In this document: positions 26,946 to 35,579 of the stretch, one piece after another
How positions within the stretch are numbered: the stretch's first letter is position 1
Layout of the letters: each line of letters begins with the position of its first letter
Assembly (NCBI GenBank): GCA_947498505.1
Contig: CANMKG010000003.1
Location: 124,001 to 188,000 of the forward strand
Origin: an uncultured Maribacter sp.
GTDB taxonomy: Bacteria; Bacteroidota; Bacteroidia; Flavobacteriales; Flavobacteriaceae
DNA: 64,000 bases
Reading direction: 5' to 3'
Translations under genes and position numbers: made by a program
Notes under the pieces: model-generated
Told to the model about the DNA's origin: nothing
The model's database searches: none
What the model saw: only the letters and a program-made list of their open reading frames with translations

Positions 26946-28040
26946 TTAAAACTCAAATTTCAATTGAATATCAATAGTTTTCTCTAGTGTCTTTTCTTTT
27001 GTTTTGGTATTCAGGTTTGCTAAAGAAATACCTAATAACCGAACCGAATCTTGTAACTCATCTTGATATAAAAGTTCTTTAGTAGTTTCAAAAATAAGCG
27101 CTTTTGAGGCTATAAAATAGGGCAATGTTTTACTTCTGGTTTGAAGCGTAAAGTCACTATATTTAATTTTAAGTGTAACGGTTTTTCCTGCAACATTGGC
27201 TTTTTTTAATCGTTTTTCAAGTTCTATTGCAATGTTTTTTAACCGTTCAAGCATGAAAACTTCGCTGCTTAAGTTTTCACTAAACGTGCGTTCTGCACCT
27301 AACGATTTTGGAACTCTATGTGGTTTTACTTCACTATTATGTATTCCTCTAACAACATGATAATAAAACGATCCACTTTTACCAAAATGTGTTTCCAAAA
27401 ATTGAATAGATTTTTCCTTTAATTCTTTACCGGTAAAAATGCCAAGCTTATACATTTTTTCAGTTGTGACTTTTCCAACGCCATAAAATTTACGGATTTC
27501 AAGATCCTCTAAAAATTGAAGTACTTCTTCAGGGTTTACGGTTTTTTGTCCGTTGGGCTTGTTAATATCACTGGCTATTTTAGCGATAAATTTATTTATG
27601 GAAATACCAGCAGAGGCAGCTAATCCTATTTCATCGTAAATACGTTGTCTAATTTCTTTAGCAATTAAAGAGGCCGAAGGATTTCCTTTTTTATTGGTTG
27701 TTACATCTAAATAAGCCTCATCCAACGAAAGCGGTTCTACCAAGTCAGTGTAATCATAAAAAATGGTGCGTATTTGCTGTGAAATTTCTTTATAGCGACC
27801 AAATCTTGGTGGAACGAAGGTTAAGTTAGGACAATTTTTTTTAGCCAAAAACCCACTCATCGCACTACGTACGCCGTATTTTCGAGCTTCATAGTTGGCA
27901 GCGGAAACTACACCTCTAATTTCATTTCCACCTACTGCCAGTGGTTTTCCTTTTAACTCAGGGTTGTCTAATTCCTCTACAGAAGCATAGAAAGCATCCA
28001 TATCTACATGAATTATTTTACGTAAAGGAACATTTATCAT
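26946..28040 (-). CDS. dinB: DNA polymerase IV
   Basis: This 364-residue Y-family translesion polymerase starts at the ATG at 28040 (MINVPLRKIIHVDMDAFYA); the frame from 28049 begins with TTG. The catalytic acidic residues are in HVDMDAFYASVEE and EPLSLDEAYLDVT. It also has the helix-hairpin-helix region (IRKFYGVGKVTTEKMYKLGI) and the little-finger domain to the end. No canonical beta-clamp-binding tail of the QL[SD]LF type was seen, though QLKFEF at the very C-terminus is similar. Usually SOS-inducible; no operator was identified. Confidence 0.95.
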   Translation of the reverse strand: MINVPLRKIIHVDMDAFYASVEELDNPELKGKPLAVGGNEIRGVVSAANYEARKYGVRSAMSGFLAKKNCPNLTFVPPRFGRYKEISQQIRTIFYDYTDLVEPLSLDEAYLDVTTNKKGNPSASLIAKEIRQRIYDEIGLAASAGISINKFIAKIASDINKPNGQKTVNPEEVLQFLEDLEIRKFYGVGKVTTEKMYKLGIFTGKELKEKSIQFLETHFGKSGSFYYHVVRGIHNSEVKPHRVPKSLGAERTFSENLSSEVFMLERLKNIAIELEKRLKKANVAGKTVTLKIKYSDFTLQTRSKTLPYFIASKALIFETTKELLYQDELQDSVRLLGISLANLNTKTKEKTLEKTIDIQLKFEF

Positions 28041-28092
28041 AATAAACAAAAGTAAACTTTATATATTTTTACATAAACGTAAATATGCTTGG

Positions 28093-28560
28093 ATGATTGA
28101 AATTGAGAGAAAATTTTTAGTAAAATCAAATAATTATAGAGAAGCAGCTACTTCAAAGACTAGAATTGTTCAGGGGTTTTTAAATACGCATCCAGAAAGA
28201 ACCGTAAGAGTTAGAATTAAAGGTGATCAAGGTTTTTTGACTATAAAAGGAAAAACAAATAAAGGAGGAACAACAAGGTTTGAATGGGAAAAGGAGATTA
28301 AGTTAAATGAAACTCAGGAGCTTTTAAAGTTGAGTGAAGAGGGTGTTGTGGACAAAGTGCGCTATGAAGTTCCTTATGGCAATCATGTTTACGAAGTCGA
28401 TGAGTTTTTTGGCTCCAATGAGGGTTTAGTAATTGCAGAATTGGAACTAAATAATGAAAACGAGCATTTTGAAAAACCTGACTGGTTGGGAGAGGAAGTA
28501 ACAGGAGAAGTAAAATACTATAACTCACAACTTAGCAACAAGCCATATATATCTTGGTAA
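28093..28560 (+). CDS. CYTH-domain protein
   Basis: This 155-residue protein begins MIEIERKFLV, the ExExK signature of the CYTH tunnel fold, with conserved RTVRVRIKGDQGFLTIKG and VYEVDEFFG strands. Bacterial members are triphosphatases or class IV adenylate cyclases acting on inorganic triphosphate, thiamine triphosphate or ATP. The small size and motif set favour a triphosphatase. It is single, diverging from dinB and converging on the gene at 28571. Confidence 0.9.
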   Translation: MIEIERKFLVKSNNYREAATSKTRIVQGFLNTHPERTVRVRIKGDQGFLTIKGKTNKGGTTRFEWEKEIKLNETQELLKLSEEGVVDKVRYEVPYGNHVYEVDEFFGSNEGLVIAELELNNENEHFEKPDWLGEEVTGEVKYYNSQLSNKPYISW

Positions 28561-28570
28561 GTGAAGTTTT

Positions 28571-28969
28571 TTAAGTACTTGGTAATATCCCCTTTTTGTT
28601 AAGTAGAGGTAAAATCGTCATATTACTTTCTTTGATAGAACCTTTTTTAAATACAAAACGTTTTTCAAACAATGTACCTTCAGCATAAAAGGTCAGGAAA
28701 AATTCATTGTTTAGTTTTAAAACTTCGTCTTGTACAAACTCTAGTTTTTCAAATGACTTAGCTTCTAAACCCTCCATGCTATGTCTTAAAGTGGCAGTTT
28801 TTGTATCACCATCGTACCCCTTAGACACTACAAAAACTAATTCAATAGGAACGTTTTTGTTATTTAAAATATAAGCGTTCCACTCGTTGGCTTTAAAATC
28901 TGGATTATACTCATGAAGAAGTACAATATGAACGTCCGTAACCTTAGGTATTTTAATGTCTTTTTTCAA
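28571..28969 (-). CDS. Conserved protein of unknown function next to pheS
   Basis: This 132-residue soluble protein is without signal peptide, membrane segment or recognised motif. It looks like a beta-rich protein (VTDVHIVLLHEYNPDF, NEFFLTFYAEGTLFEKRFVF). It begins 14 bases after pheS and should be in the same transcript, so databases may mislabel homologues as PheS; there is no synthetase domain in it. Function is not known. Confidence 0.75.
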   Translation of the reverse strand: MKKDIKIPKVTDVHIVLLHEYNPDFKANEWNAYILNNKNVPIELVFVVSKGYDGDTKTATLRHSMEGLEAKSFEKLEFVQDEVLKLNNEFFLTFYAEGTLFEKRFVFKKGSIKESNMTILPLLNKKGILPST

Positions 28970-28983
28970 AAAATCAAATTGCT

Positions 28984-30006
28984 TTAAAATGCACTTTTAA
29001 ATTGTTCCAAAAAGCGAATGTCATTTTCACTTAACAGACGGATATCTGTTATTTGATAAAGCAACATGGCAATACGATCTATACCAACACCAAAGGCAAA
29101 ACCAGAGTACTCATCCGGGTCTATTCCACAGTTTTTAAGTACATTTGGGTCTACCATACCACAACCGCCAATTTCAAGCCATCCTGTACCCTTTGTAATT
29201 CTGTAATCGGCTTCGGTTTCTAGTCCCCAGTATACATCAACTTCCGTACTTGGTTCAGTAAAAGGAAAATATGACGGACGTAAACGTATTTTTGACTGTC
29301 CAAAAAGCTCCTTTGTAAAGTGTTGTAAAGTTTGTTTTAAATCAGCAAAAGAAACATCTTTATCAATGTAAAGGCCTTCTACCTGATGAAAAAAGCAGTG
29401 CGAACGAGCAGAAATAGCTTCATTTCTATAAACCCTCCCTGGCGAAATTGTTCTAATAGGAGGCGTGTTGTTTTCCATATATCTTACCTGCACAGATGAA
29501 GTATGTGTACGTAATAAAATATCCGGATTAGTTTGAATAAAAAAGGTATCCTGCATATCTCTGGCAGGATGATATTCTGGTAAATTTAATGCGGTGAAAT
29601 TATGCCAATCATCCTCAATTTCTGGTCCTTCAGAAACGTTAAAACCTATTCTCGAAAAAATATCAATAATTTGATTTTTTACAATTGAGATTGGATGTCT
29701 AGCACCAAGCTCTATAGGGTCACCAGGACGAGTTAAATCGCCATAGATACCTTCTTCTTCTTCCGTACTATTTTCAAGAGCTTCTTGAAGCAATTTTACT
29801 TTTTCAGTAGCCGCTTGTTTAAGTTGATTAATAGTTTGTCCAAACGCCTTTTTCTCTTCATTTGGTACATTTTTGAACTCAGCAAAAAAATCATTTAATA
29901 ATCCTTTTTTACCTAAATATTTTATACGAAAAGCCTCAATAGCTTCTTTGTCTGAGGCAGAAAATTTTTCCACCTCTAAAATATGTTCCTTTATTGTATC
30001 AATCAT
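28984..30006 (-). CDS. pheS: Phenylalanyl-tRNA synthetase alpha subunit
   Basis: The protein is 340 residues from the ATG at 30006 ([15 protein letters not shown]). The frame from 30075 adds 23 residues, and a TAAATTTG box at 30031-30024 lies between the two starts, which supports the shorter form. It has an N-terminal coiled-coil for tRNA binding, then a class II catalytic core with [11 protein letters not shown], the motif 2 region [15 protein letters not shown] and motif 3 [13 protein letters not shown]. It charges tRNA-Phe with PheT, which is not in this window. The 3' neighbour is an unknown protein. Confidence 0.95.
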   Translation of the reverse strand: MIDTIKEHILEVEKFSASDKEAIEAFRIKYLGKKGLLNDFFAEFKNVPNEEKKAFGQTINQLKQAATEKVKLLQEALENSTEEEEGIYGDLTRPGDPIELGARHPISIVKNQIIDIFSRIGFNVSEGPEIEDDWHNFTALNLPEYHPARDMQDTFFIQTNPDILLRTHTSSVQVRYMENNTPPIRTISPGRVYRNEAISARSHCFFHQVEGLYIDKDVSFADLKQTLQHFTKELFGQSKIRLRPSYFPFTEPSTEVDVYWGLETEADYRITKGTGWLEIGGCGMVDPNVLKNCGIDPDEYSGFAFGVGIDRIAMLLYQITDIRLLSENDIRFLEQFKSAF

Positions 30007-30023
30007 AATGTAAAATGTGCCTG

Positions 30024-30031
30024 CAAATTTA
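30024..30031 (-). promoter_or_regulatory. -7-like element of pheS
   Basis: TAAATTTG on the minus strand matches TAnnTTTG and is 18 bases before the chosen pheS start. No perfect TTG is at the expected distance. Confidence 0.5.
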
Positions 30032-30088
30032 AAACTTTTAATGCAGTTGAACTGAATTTTGAGGAAATAAGACAAGCATATTTTATTG

Positions 30089-31963
30089 TTAACTAGGTTT
30101 TATTGTGTCATCTATGTTTTCATTAACCCATTTAAGGCATTCATCAAAAGTGGTGAAAATATGTTTTTCTGATATTAATCCAGGAATCATGTCTACTCTT
30201 TCCATCATATATTTAGGTTGCTTAAGTAAGTCTACTAAAAGAACAGTGACGTCAGAATTATTTAAGTCTAATAATACGTCTTCCATGGCATAAAGTCCGG
30301 ATTGGTCAAGATATTGCATTCTTCCCATTCGTATTATTACAGTAGATGCTGTGTCTGGTATTTGATTTGCAAGCTGTTGAAAATCGCTTGTTGAACCAAA
30401 AAATAAAGGGCCCTGAATATGCTTGATGAAAACTTTTTCGTTTAAATTTTGGGGAAAGTCTTTTTCGTCAGACCACGCTTTTTCATCAGAAAGTGATTTA
30501 ACATTTGAACGTTCTGCCGTAACATCGCCCATTTTTTTCATAAACATTAGCGATGCTATTATAAGTCCAATACCAACTGCATAAACTAAATTCCATACGG
30601 AAGAAAGTATCAAAACTATCAGCATTATAACAACTTCTGAGCTAAACTTAATGGGGCCAAGTTTAACATCTTTTGGTAGACTTGGGATAGCTTTTAAGCC
30701 TTTGTAATCCATTACTCCAATACCTACCGTTACTAAAATTCCAGCTAGAACCGCTGCAGGAATTTGTGACGCAATAGGAGCAAGGGCAAGCATAATTATT
30801 AGTAACATTACACCAGCAATCATTCCTGAAAGTTTTGTTTTACCACCAGCATTTATGTTTACTACAGTTCTGATAGTAGCTCCTGCACCAGGAATACCTC
30901 CAAAAATTGCAGCAATACTATTACCTATTCCCTGGCCAATAAGCTCTTTATTTGGTTTGTGTTTTGTTTTGGTCATATTATCGGCAACAATAGAAGTAAG
31001 CAATGAATCTATTGCACCAAGGAGGGCAAGTGTTAGCGCGGTAAAAATATAAGGTGTAACAGAGCCTATATCAAGGTCTGTGAAAATACCTAAGTTGGGA
31101 GCCGGAAATCCAGAAGGAATCTCATCAATAGGGATATAATTTAGCCCAAAACCATAAGCAATACCAGAAACAACCAAAAGTGAAACTAAGGTACTTGGGA
31201 TTGCAGTTGTAATTCTTTTGAAACCATATATTATAAAAATTGTAGCTAACGCCAGACCCAATTCTAGCCAATTAATATTTCGAAAAGCACGGGTGAGCAC
31301 TTTAAAAGTTCCCAGAACTCCAGAGGCTTCTTTTTTTGCTAATGTTTTAGCTTCTTTGGCAATATCATTTTTGGTTATTTTTTCGGCTCTATTTATGGTT
31401 TCTTTAAAATCCTCCAAAACTAAAATACCTTCTGCTGCTTCTTCTTTTAAAATGTTTTCTAAGATTATTTCTTCCGCTTGAGGTTTAAAAGCATTAACAT
31501 ATGCTGTATCTTCTTCTGGATAATAACCAACCGCAGGTAAAACTTGTGTTACAAGTATTATTACACCAATAGCTGTCATAAATCCTGATACAACAGGGTA
31601 GGGAATATATTTTATATACTCTCCAACACCTACTAAGCCTAGCCCTATTTGCATTATTCCAGCAAGAAAAAATACAATTAAAATAGCTGGTAAGGCTTTT
31701 TCAATGCTACCATCGTTTATTGCAATAATACCAGCAATTACAACCATACTTACAGCAGTCATTGGAGCCGTTGGTCCAGAAATCTGTGTATTAGTACCTC
31801 CAAAAAGGGCTGCAAAAAAACTGATAAATATTGCTCCATAAAGTCCAGCGCTAGGTCCCAAACCAGAGGATACACCAAAAGCTAAAGCGAGAGGTAAAGC
31901 AACAATTCCGGCAGTAATTCCACCAAAAAAATCACCTTTTAAATTCGAAAATAAATTTTTCAT
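30089..31963 (-). CDS. SulP-family anion transporter with STAS domain
   Basis: This 624-residue inner-membrane transporter of the SLC26/SulP family has about 12 membrane segments in residues 12-480 ([22 protein letters not shown], then ISGPTAPMT in the anion site). A C-terminal STAS domain spans about 510-610 ([28 protein letters not shown]). Family substrates are bicarbonate, sulfate or other anions. Residues 148-230 form a highly charged Glu/Lys-rich insertion between two membrane segments that many SulP proteins lack. The nearby carbonic anhydrase suggests bicarbonate. It is separated from that gene by a terminator. Confidence 0.9.
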   Translation of the reverse strand: MKNLFSNLKGDFFGGITAGIVALPLALAFGVSSGLGPSAGLYGAIFISFFAALFGGTNTQISGPTAPMTAVSMVVIAGIIAINDGSIEKALPAILIVFFLAGIMQIGLGLVGVGEYIKYIPYPVVSGFMTAIGVIILVTQVLPAVGYYPEEDTAYVNAFKPQAEEIILENILKEEAAEGILVLEDFKETINRAEKITKNDIAKEAKTLAKKEASGVLGTFKVLTRAFRNINWLELGLALATIFIIYGFKRITTAIPSTLVSLLVVSGIAYGFGLNYIPIDEIPSGFPAPNLGIFTDLDIGSVTPYIFTALTLALLGAIDSLLTSIVADNMTKTKHKPNKELIGQGIGNSIAAIFGGIPGAGATIRTVVNINAGGKTKLSGMIAGVMLLIIMLALAPIASQIPAAVLAGILVTVGIGVMDYKGLKAIPSLPKDVKLGPIKFSSEVVIMLIVLILSSVWNLVYAVGIGLIIASLMFMKKMGDVTAERSNVKSLSDEKAWSDEKDFPQNLNEKVFIKHIQGPLFFGSTSDFQQLANQIPDTASTVIIRMGRMQYLDQSGLYAMEDVLLDLNNSDVTVLLVDLLKQPKYMMERVDMIPGLISEKHIFTTFDECLKWVNENIDDTIKPS

Positions 31964-31985
31964 AACGGTTTTTTAGGGTCATTTG

Positions 31986-31993
31986 CAAAGGTA
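31986..31993 (-). promoter_or_regulatory. -7 element upstream of the SulP gene
   Basis: TACCTTTG on the minus strand fits TAnnTTTG, 23 bases before the start codon. A TTTG lies only 15 bases upstream, shorter than the usual 19-20. Confidence 0.5.
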
Positions 31994-32123
31994 AAACTAT
32001 CTAATATTCAAAGTGGCTATGCAACTTGAATTCAATAAAGTAATTTTCACAAAAAACATGTAAGGCTATTTAAGGTATATAATTTTTATTAATTTATTAA
32101 AAATCTGGAGTTTTATTTTTATA

Positions 32124-32153
32124 AAAAAAGGCTTAGAATAATTACCCTAAGCC
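32124..32153 (-). terminator. Terminator of the carbonic anhydrase gene
   Basis: On the minus strand, GGCTTAG and CTAAGCC are followed by TTTTTTT. It ends the SulP-carbonic anhydrase transcript before the second SulP gene. Confidence 0.8.
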
Positions 32154-32177
32154 CTCATTATTAGCATTTTAATTTAG

Positions 32178-32804
32178 TTAGTAGAAGTTTACACTACCTG
32201 TGGAGATGTCATACATAGCTCCAACTATTTTAATGTCTCCACTATCTTCCATTTCCTTTAAAACAGGACTCATTTTACGAGTATTTTCAATGGTTAGCTC
32301 AATATTTTTAGCGGCAACCTCGTTCACGAAATCAATGTTTTTCGAATTTCTTAAGGAGGCATCCGAAGGCTCTGCAACGGCATCAACTGCAGGTTTTATT
32401 TTATCTAATAATATTGTAAGATTTCCTAGTTTAGCATCATCACAAGCTCCTTTTACAGCCCCACAAGCCGTATGACCTAATATCACTAATACTTTGGTTC
32501 CGGCTAATTTACATGCAAATTCAATACTTCCTAATAGATCTTCATTAACAATGTTACCAGCAACTCTTGCACTAAAAATATCTCCAACACCTTGATCAAA
32601 AATTAGTTCAGCTGACACTCTAGAATCTATACAACTAAGAACAGTTGCAAACGGATATTGTCCTCCACTAGTATCACTAACTTGCTCCAAAAGGTCACGG
32701 TCAGCTTTCGAATTTTTTACAAATCTATTATTTCCTTCTTTTAATAATTGTATCGCTATGTCTGGCGTAATTTCCGCCTGGGTTTCTTTTGTGTGTGCTT
32801 TCAT
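32178..32804 (-). CDS. Beta-class carbonic anhydrase
   Basis: This 208-residue enzyme interconverts CO2 and bicarbonate. Zinc ligands are seen as Cys in VLSCIDSRV, His and Cys in LGHTACGAVKGA; the Asp-Arg pair of CIDSR is the catalytic dyad. No signal peptide is present, so it is cytoplasmic. It starts 24 bases after the SulP gene at 32829 and is very probably in the same operon. This supports a bicarbonate uptake or pH role for the transporter. Confidence 0.95.
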   Translation of the reverse strand: MKAHTKETQAEITPDIAIQLLKEGNNRFVKNSKADRDLLEQVSDTSGGQYPFATVLSCIDSRVSAELIFDQGVGDIFSARVAGNIVNEDLLGSIEFACKLAGTKVLVILGHTACGAVKGACDDAKLGNLTILLDKIKPAVDAVAEPSDASLRNSKNIDFVNEVAAKNIELTIENTRKMSPVLKEMEDSGDIKIVGAMYDISTGSVNFY

Positions 32805-32828
32805 GTATATGTTTTTAAGTTTTGAAAT

Positions 32829-34355
32829 TTAAGCTGATTTTGGTCTTAGTTTAAAGAATTTAATATAACTATCGGGGTTTTCAACCACACCACGTTCTGA
32901 AACTAATTTAATATCAATATTTCTATTTTTTGCTTTTTCGGCAAAATCATCAAGAATTTCAATAATGTCATTATCTAAAAATCTAGTTTTTCTAACATCA
33001 AGTTCAAGGTAAGAATCTTCAGGTAGTTTGTCTAACTCTTTAAGAATAGCCCCTTTGTTAAAAAAAGTAACTTCCTCGGCCAGAGTCATTTTAACCCTTT
33101 GTTTACCATTACTCTTATCTTCTATGTGCAGAAAATGTGAGTTTTGATAACTTTTAATTAGAATTACTACAATTCCAACGGTAAGTCCTAAGCCAATACC
33201 CAAAAGTAAATTTCCGGTTACAACCATAGGTAGAACAGTTGCCATAAACGGAATCCATTGTTTCCATCCAGAATTGAACATGGTCATAAAGGTTGATGGT
33301 TTAGCTAACTTGAATCCTACAATTAAAAGTACCGCAGCAAGCACTGATAGTGGAATCATGTTCAATAAATTAGGAATAAGTATAATTGAAATAAGTAAAA
33401 GAAAGCCATGAATTATAGCAGATAATTTAGTTCTTCCTCCTGACTGTATGTTTGCAGAACTACGAACAATTACCTGAGTTATGGGTAGACCACCAATTAA
33501 TCCGGAAACTATGTTACCAGCACCTTGAGCAAATAGTTCTCTATTGGTTGGGGTAACATTTTTATGAGGGTCAAGCTTGTCCGTTGCTTCAACACATAAT
33601 AGTGTTTCTAAACTTGCTACTAATGCAATGGTAAATGCTATTACCCAAACTTCAGGATTGGTTATTGCACTAAAATCAGGGAAGCTAAATTGCGCAAGAA
33701 AAGAAGCAGCATCTTCTGGCACTGGGACACTTACCAACTCTGATATTTTTAAAGTTTCATCAGATTTGGTTAGCACGAAATATACAATACCAATCGCTAC
33801 AGCGACTAAAGGCCCTTGTATAACTTGAAATATTTTTCCTTTTTTAGATAAAACACTTCCCCATAAAATTAGTATGGCTAAACTAATAACACCTATTATT
33901 GTAGACCCTGTGCTAAAATTAGCAAAATTAAATAGGCTAGCGCCTTTTTCTATTCCAAAGAAAACAGGTATTTGTTTCAAAATTATAATGATACCAATAC
34001 CCGTTAGCATACCTTTAATTACGGAAGACGGAAAATAGTACGCTATAATACCAGCTTTTAGTAAGCCAAGAATTAACTGAATAATTCCACCTAATACTAC
34101 AGCAACCAGAAAAACTTCATAACTACCTAAAGAGCTAATCGCGGTTAATACTATAGCTGCTAAACCAGCTGCAGGACCACTTACTCCAATTTTAGAACCA
34201 GAAAGCCCACCTACAACGATACCTCCAACAATACCAGCTATTAAACCAGAAAAAAGAGGAGCTCCACTAGCAAGAGCAATACCTAAACATAAAGGTAATG
34301 CAACAAAAAATACGACGACACTTGCTGGAATGTCATTTTTAATATATTTAAACAT
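32829..34355 (-). CDS. SulP-family anion transporter, carbonic anhydrase-linked
   Basis: This 508-residue inner-membrane protein has 10-12 membrane segments (IPASVVVFFVALPLCLGIAL near the N-terminus, then SGPAAGLAAIVL). A short C-terminal STAS domain (about 415-500) contains YLELDVRKTRFLD. SulP plus carbonic anhydrase pairs are known in many marine bacteria and take up bicarbonate, feeding carboxylases. It lacks the long charged insertion of the neighbour at 30089. The direction and ion coupling (sodium or proton) cannot be read from the sequence. Confidence 0.9.
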   Translation of the reverse strand: MFKYIKNDIPASVVVFFVALPLCLGIALASGAPLFSGLIAGIVGGIVVGGLSGSKIGVSGPAAGLAAIVLTAISSLGSYEVFLVAVVLGGIIQLILGLLKAGIIAYYFPSSVIKGMLTGIGIIIILKQIPVFFGIEKGASLFNFANFSTGSTIIGVISLAILILWGSVLSKKGKIFQVIQGPLVAVAIGIVYFVLTKSDETLKISELVSVPVPEDAASFLAQFSFPDFSAITNPEVWVIAFTIALVASLETLLCVEATDKLDPHKNVTPTNRELFAQGAGNIVSGLIGGLPITQVIVRSSANIQSGGRTKLSAIIHGFLLLISIILIPNLLNMIPLSVLAAVLLIVGFKLAKPSTFMTMFNSGWKQWIPFMATVLPMVVTGNLLLGIGLGLTVGIVVILIKSYQNSHFLHIEDKSNGKQRVKMTLAEEVTFFNKGAILKELDKLPEDSYLELDVRKTRFLDNDIIEILDDFAEKAKNRNIDIKLVSERGVVENPDSYIKFFKLRPKSA

Positions 34356-34437
34356 ACGTAAAAAAGTTAGTAGCCCATATATACAAGGTATAACAGACTA
34401 TATTTTTAATTATTTGATTGAAAATGATTTGAAAAAA

Positions 34438-34755
34438 CTAGATGTCTAGTTTTGGCGGGGGGAGAACAATGTCTTCACTATGTACATAACTTGTAAGCAT
34501 ATAGGAAGTAGAGATTATGGTTTTTTCTTCCAGCGGTAAAGAAATTACGGTTGGATTACTACTAATAATAACGTCTTCTTCATCCATGACATCTATCTCT
34601 TTCTTTTTATTTTCTTTCTTGTTTTCCTCATCGTTAAGTTCCATCATAGCAATAGAACAGCTATCGTTACTATCCAACAATTGCACAATAGTTGGAGATA
34701 CGATAACAACAAAAAGAAAAAAAGATAGTAAAGAAAGGATGTTAGTCCGTTTCAT
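34438..34755 (-). CDS. Small membrane-anchored or secreted protein, unknown
   Basis: This 105-residue protein has one N-terminal hydrophobic segment (residues 7-27, ILSLLSFFLFVVIVSPTIVQ) that is a signal anchor or signal peptide. A strongly charged part of Glu, Asp and Lys follows (about residues 42-62), and then a tail ending VLPPPKLDI. No family was recognised. It lies 82 bases upstream of the SulP-carbonic anhydrase pair and may be in its transcript. Confidence 0.6.
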   Translation of the reverse strand: MKRTNILSLLSFFLFVVIVSPTIVQLLDSNDSCSIAMMELNDEENKKENKKKEIDVMDEEDVIISSNPTVISLPLEEKTIISTSYMLTSYVHSEDIVLPPPKLDI

Positions 34756-34815
34756 TTGTAATTTAAAATTTGTGTAAATATAACGGTATTCGCTAATAAA
34801 AAAGTTAAGAAAACT

Positions 34816-35577
34816 CTAAAAATCTTTTAACAGTTTAATGTCTTCAGCTTGAATCCAACCTGTTTTTCCATTTGCAATTTTAATTTTTTTCCAATCGTTT
34901 AATTGATCAAGTACAAAAATTTTTGCGCCTGAGTGCAGTTTAAATACCTCTTGTCCGCTTGAATTGGGGTCAGATTTAATATTTACCTCATCAACAAAAA
35001 CGATAGCTGGTTGATTTTTATTAAAATCATTGTATTGCATAAACGCAAACAAAAGAGCTATAATTGTAAACGAAATACATACGAGACTTGTTATAAAAGC
35101 TATTCTTTTTGATGAGGAATAATCAAAATAATAAAAGGCAATATAGCAAAATACAAATAGTAACATACCCGTAATAGCCGTATATGCCCATTGATCAAAG
35201 GAAAGGAAATTTACTACATTGTCGTAAATTTTTGAAAGTCCTGTTTCAGGAAGAGCCTCAATAGCATCTAAGGTCATATTTTGAGCATAACTCAGATTGT
35301 TTAGGATTTCAGAATCATTTGGTTTTAGAAGTAGCGCCTTTTCGTAGTAATATATGCTTGGTGCAATTTTATTGAGTTTATAGTAAGCGTTACCTAAATT
35401 GTAGTAGAGTTCTGCAGAATGTTGACCGTTTTCAATAATTTGTTCATAAGAAGAAACAGCGTTTTCAAACTCACCCTCATTATATGCTGTGGTTGCTTGG
35501 TTGAAGAGAGCCTCATTTTGAGCAATTCCAAGAAAGCTTAAACCAAATACTAAAAGATTTAATATACCTTTAAACAT
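34816..35577 (-). CDS. batE: BatE: TPR and SH3-domain membrane protein
   Basis: This 253-residue protein is the last gene of the Bat operon. A signal or anchor segment is followed by TPR repeats (about residues 20-90; ELYYNLGNAYYKLNKIAPSIYYYEKAL). Two membrane segments follow (about 130-190), then a C-terminal SH3-like domain (about 200-250; GKTGWIQAEDIKLL). Bat proteins were described as aerotolerance factors and form a membrane complex with MoxR. The gene begins 2 bases after batD. Confidence 0.85.
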   Translation of the reverse strand: MFKGILNLLVFGLSFLGIAQNEALFNQATTAYNEGEFENAVSSYEQIIENGQHSAELYYNLGNAYYKLNKIAPSIYYYEKALLLKPNDSEILNNLSYAQNMTLDAIEALPETGLSKIYDNVVNFLSFDQWAYTAITGMLLFVFCYIAFYYFDYSSSKRIAFITSLVCISFTIIALLFAFMQYNDFNKNQPAIVFVDEVNIKSDPNSSGQEVFKLHSGAKIFVLDQLNDWKKIKIANGKTGWIQAEDIKLLKDF

Positions 35578-35579
35578 AA

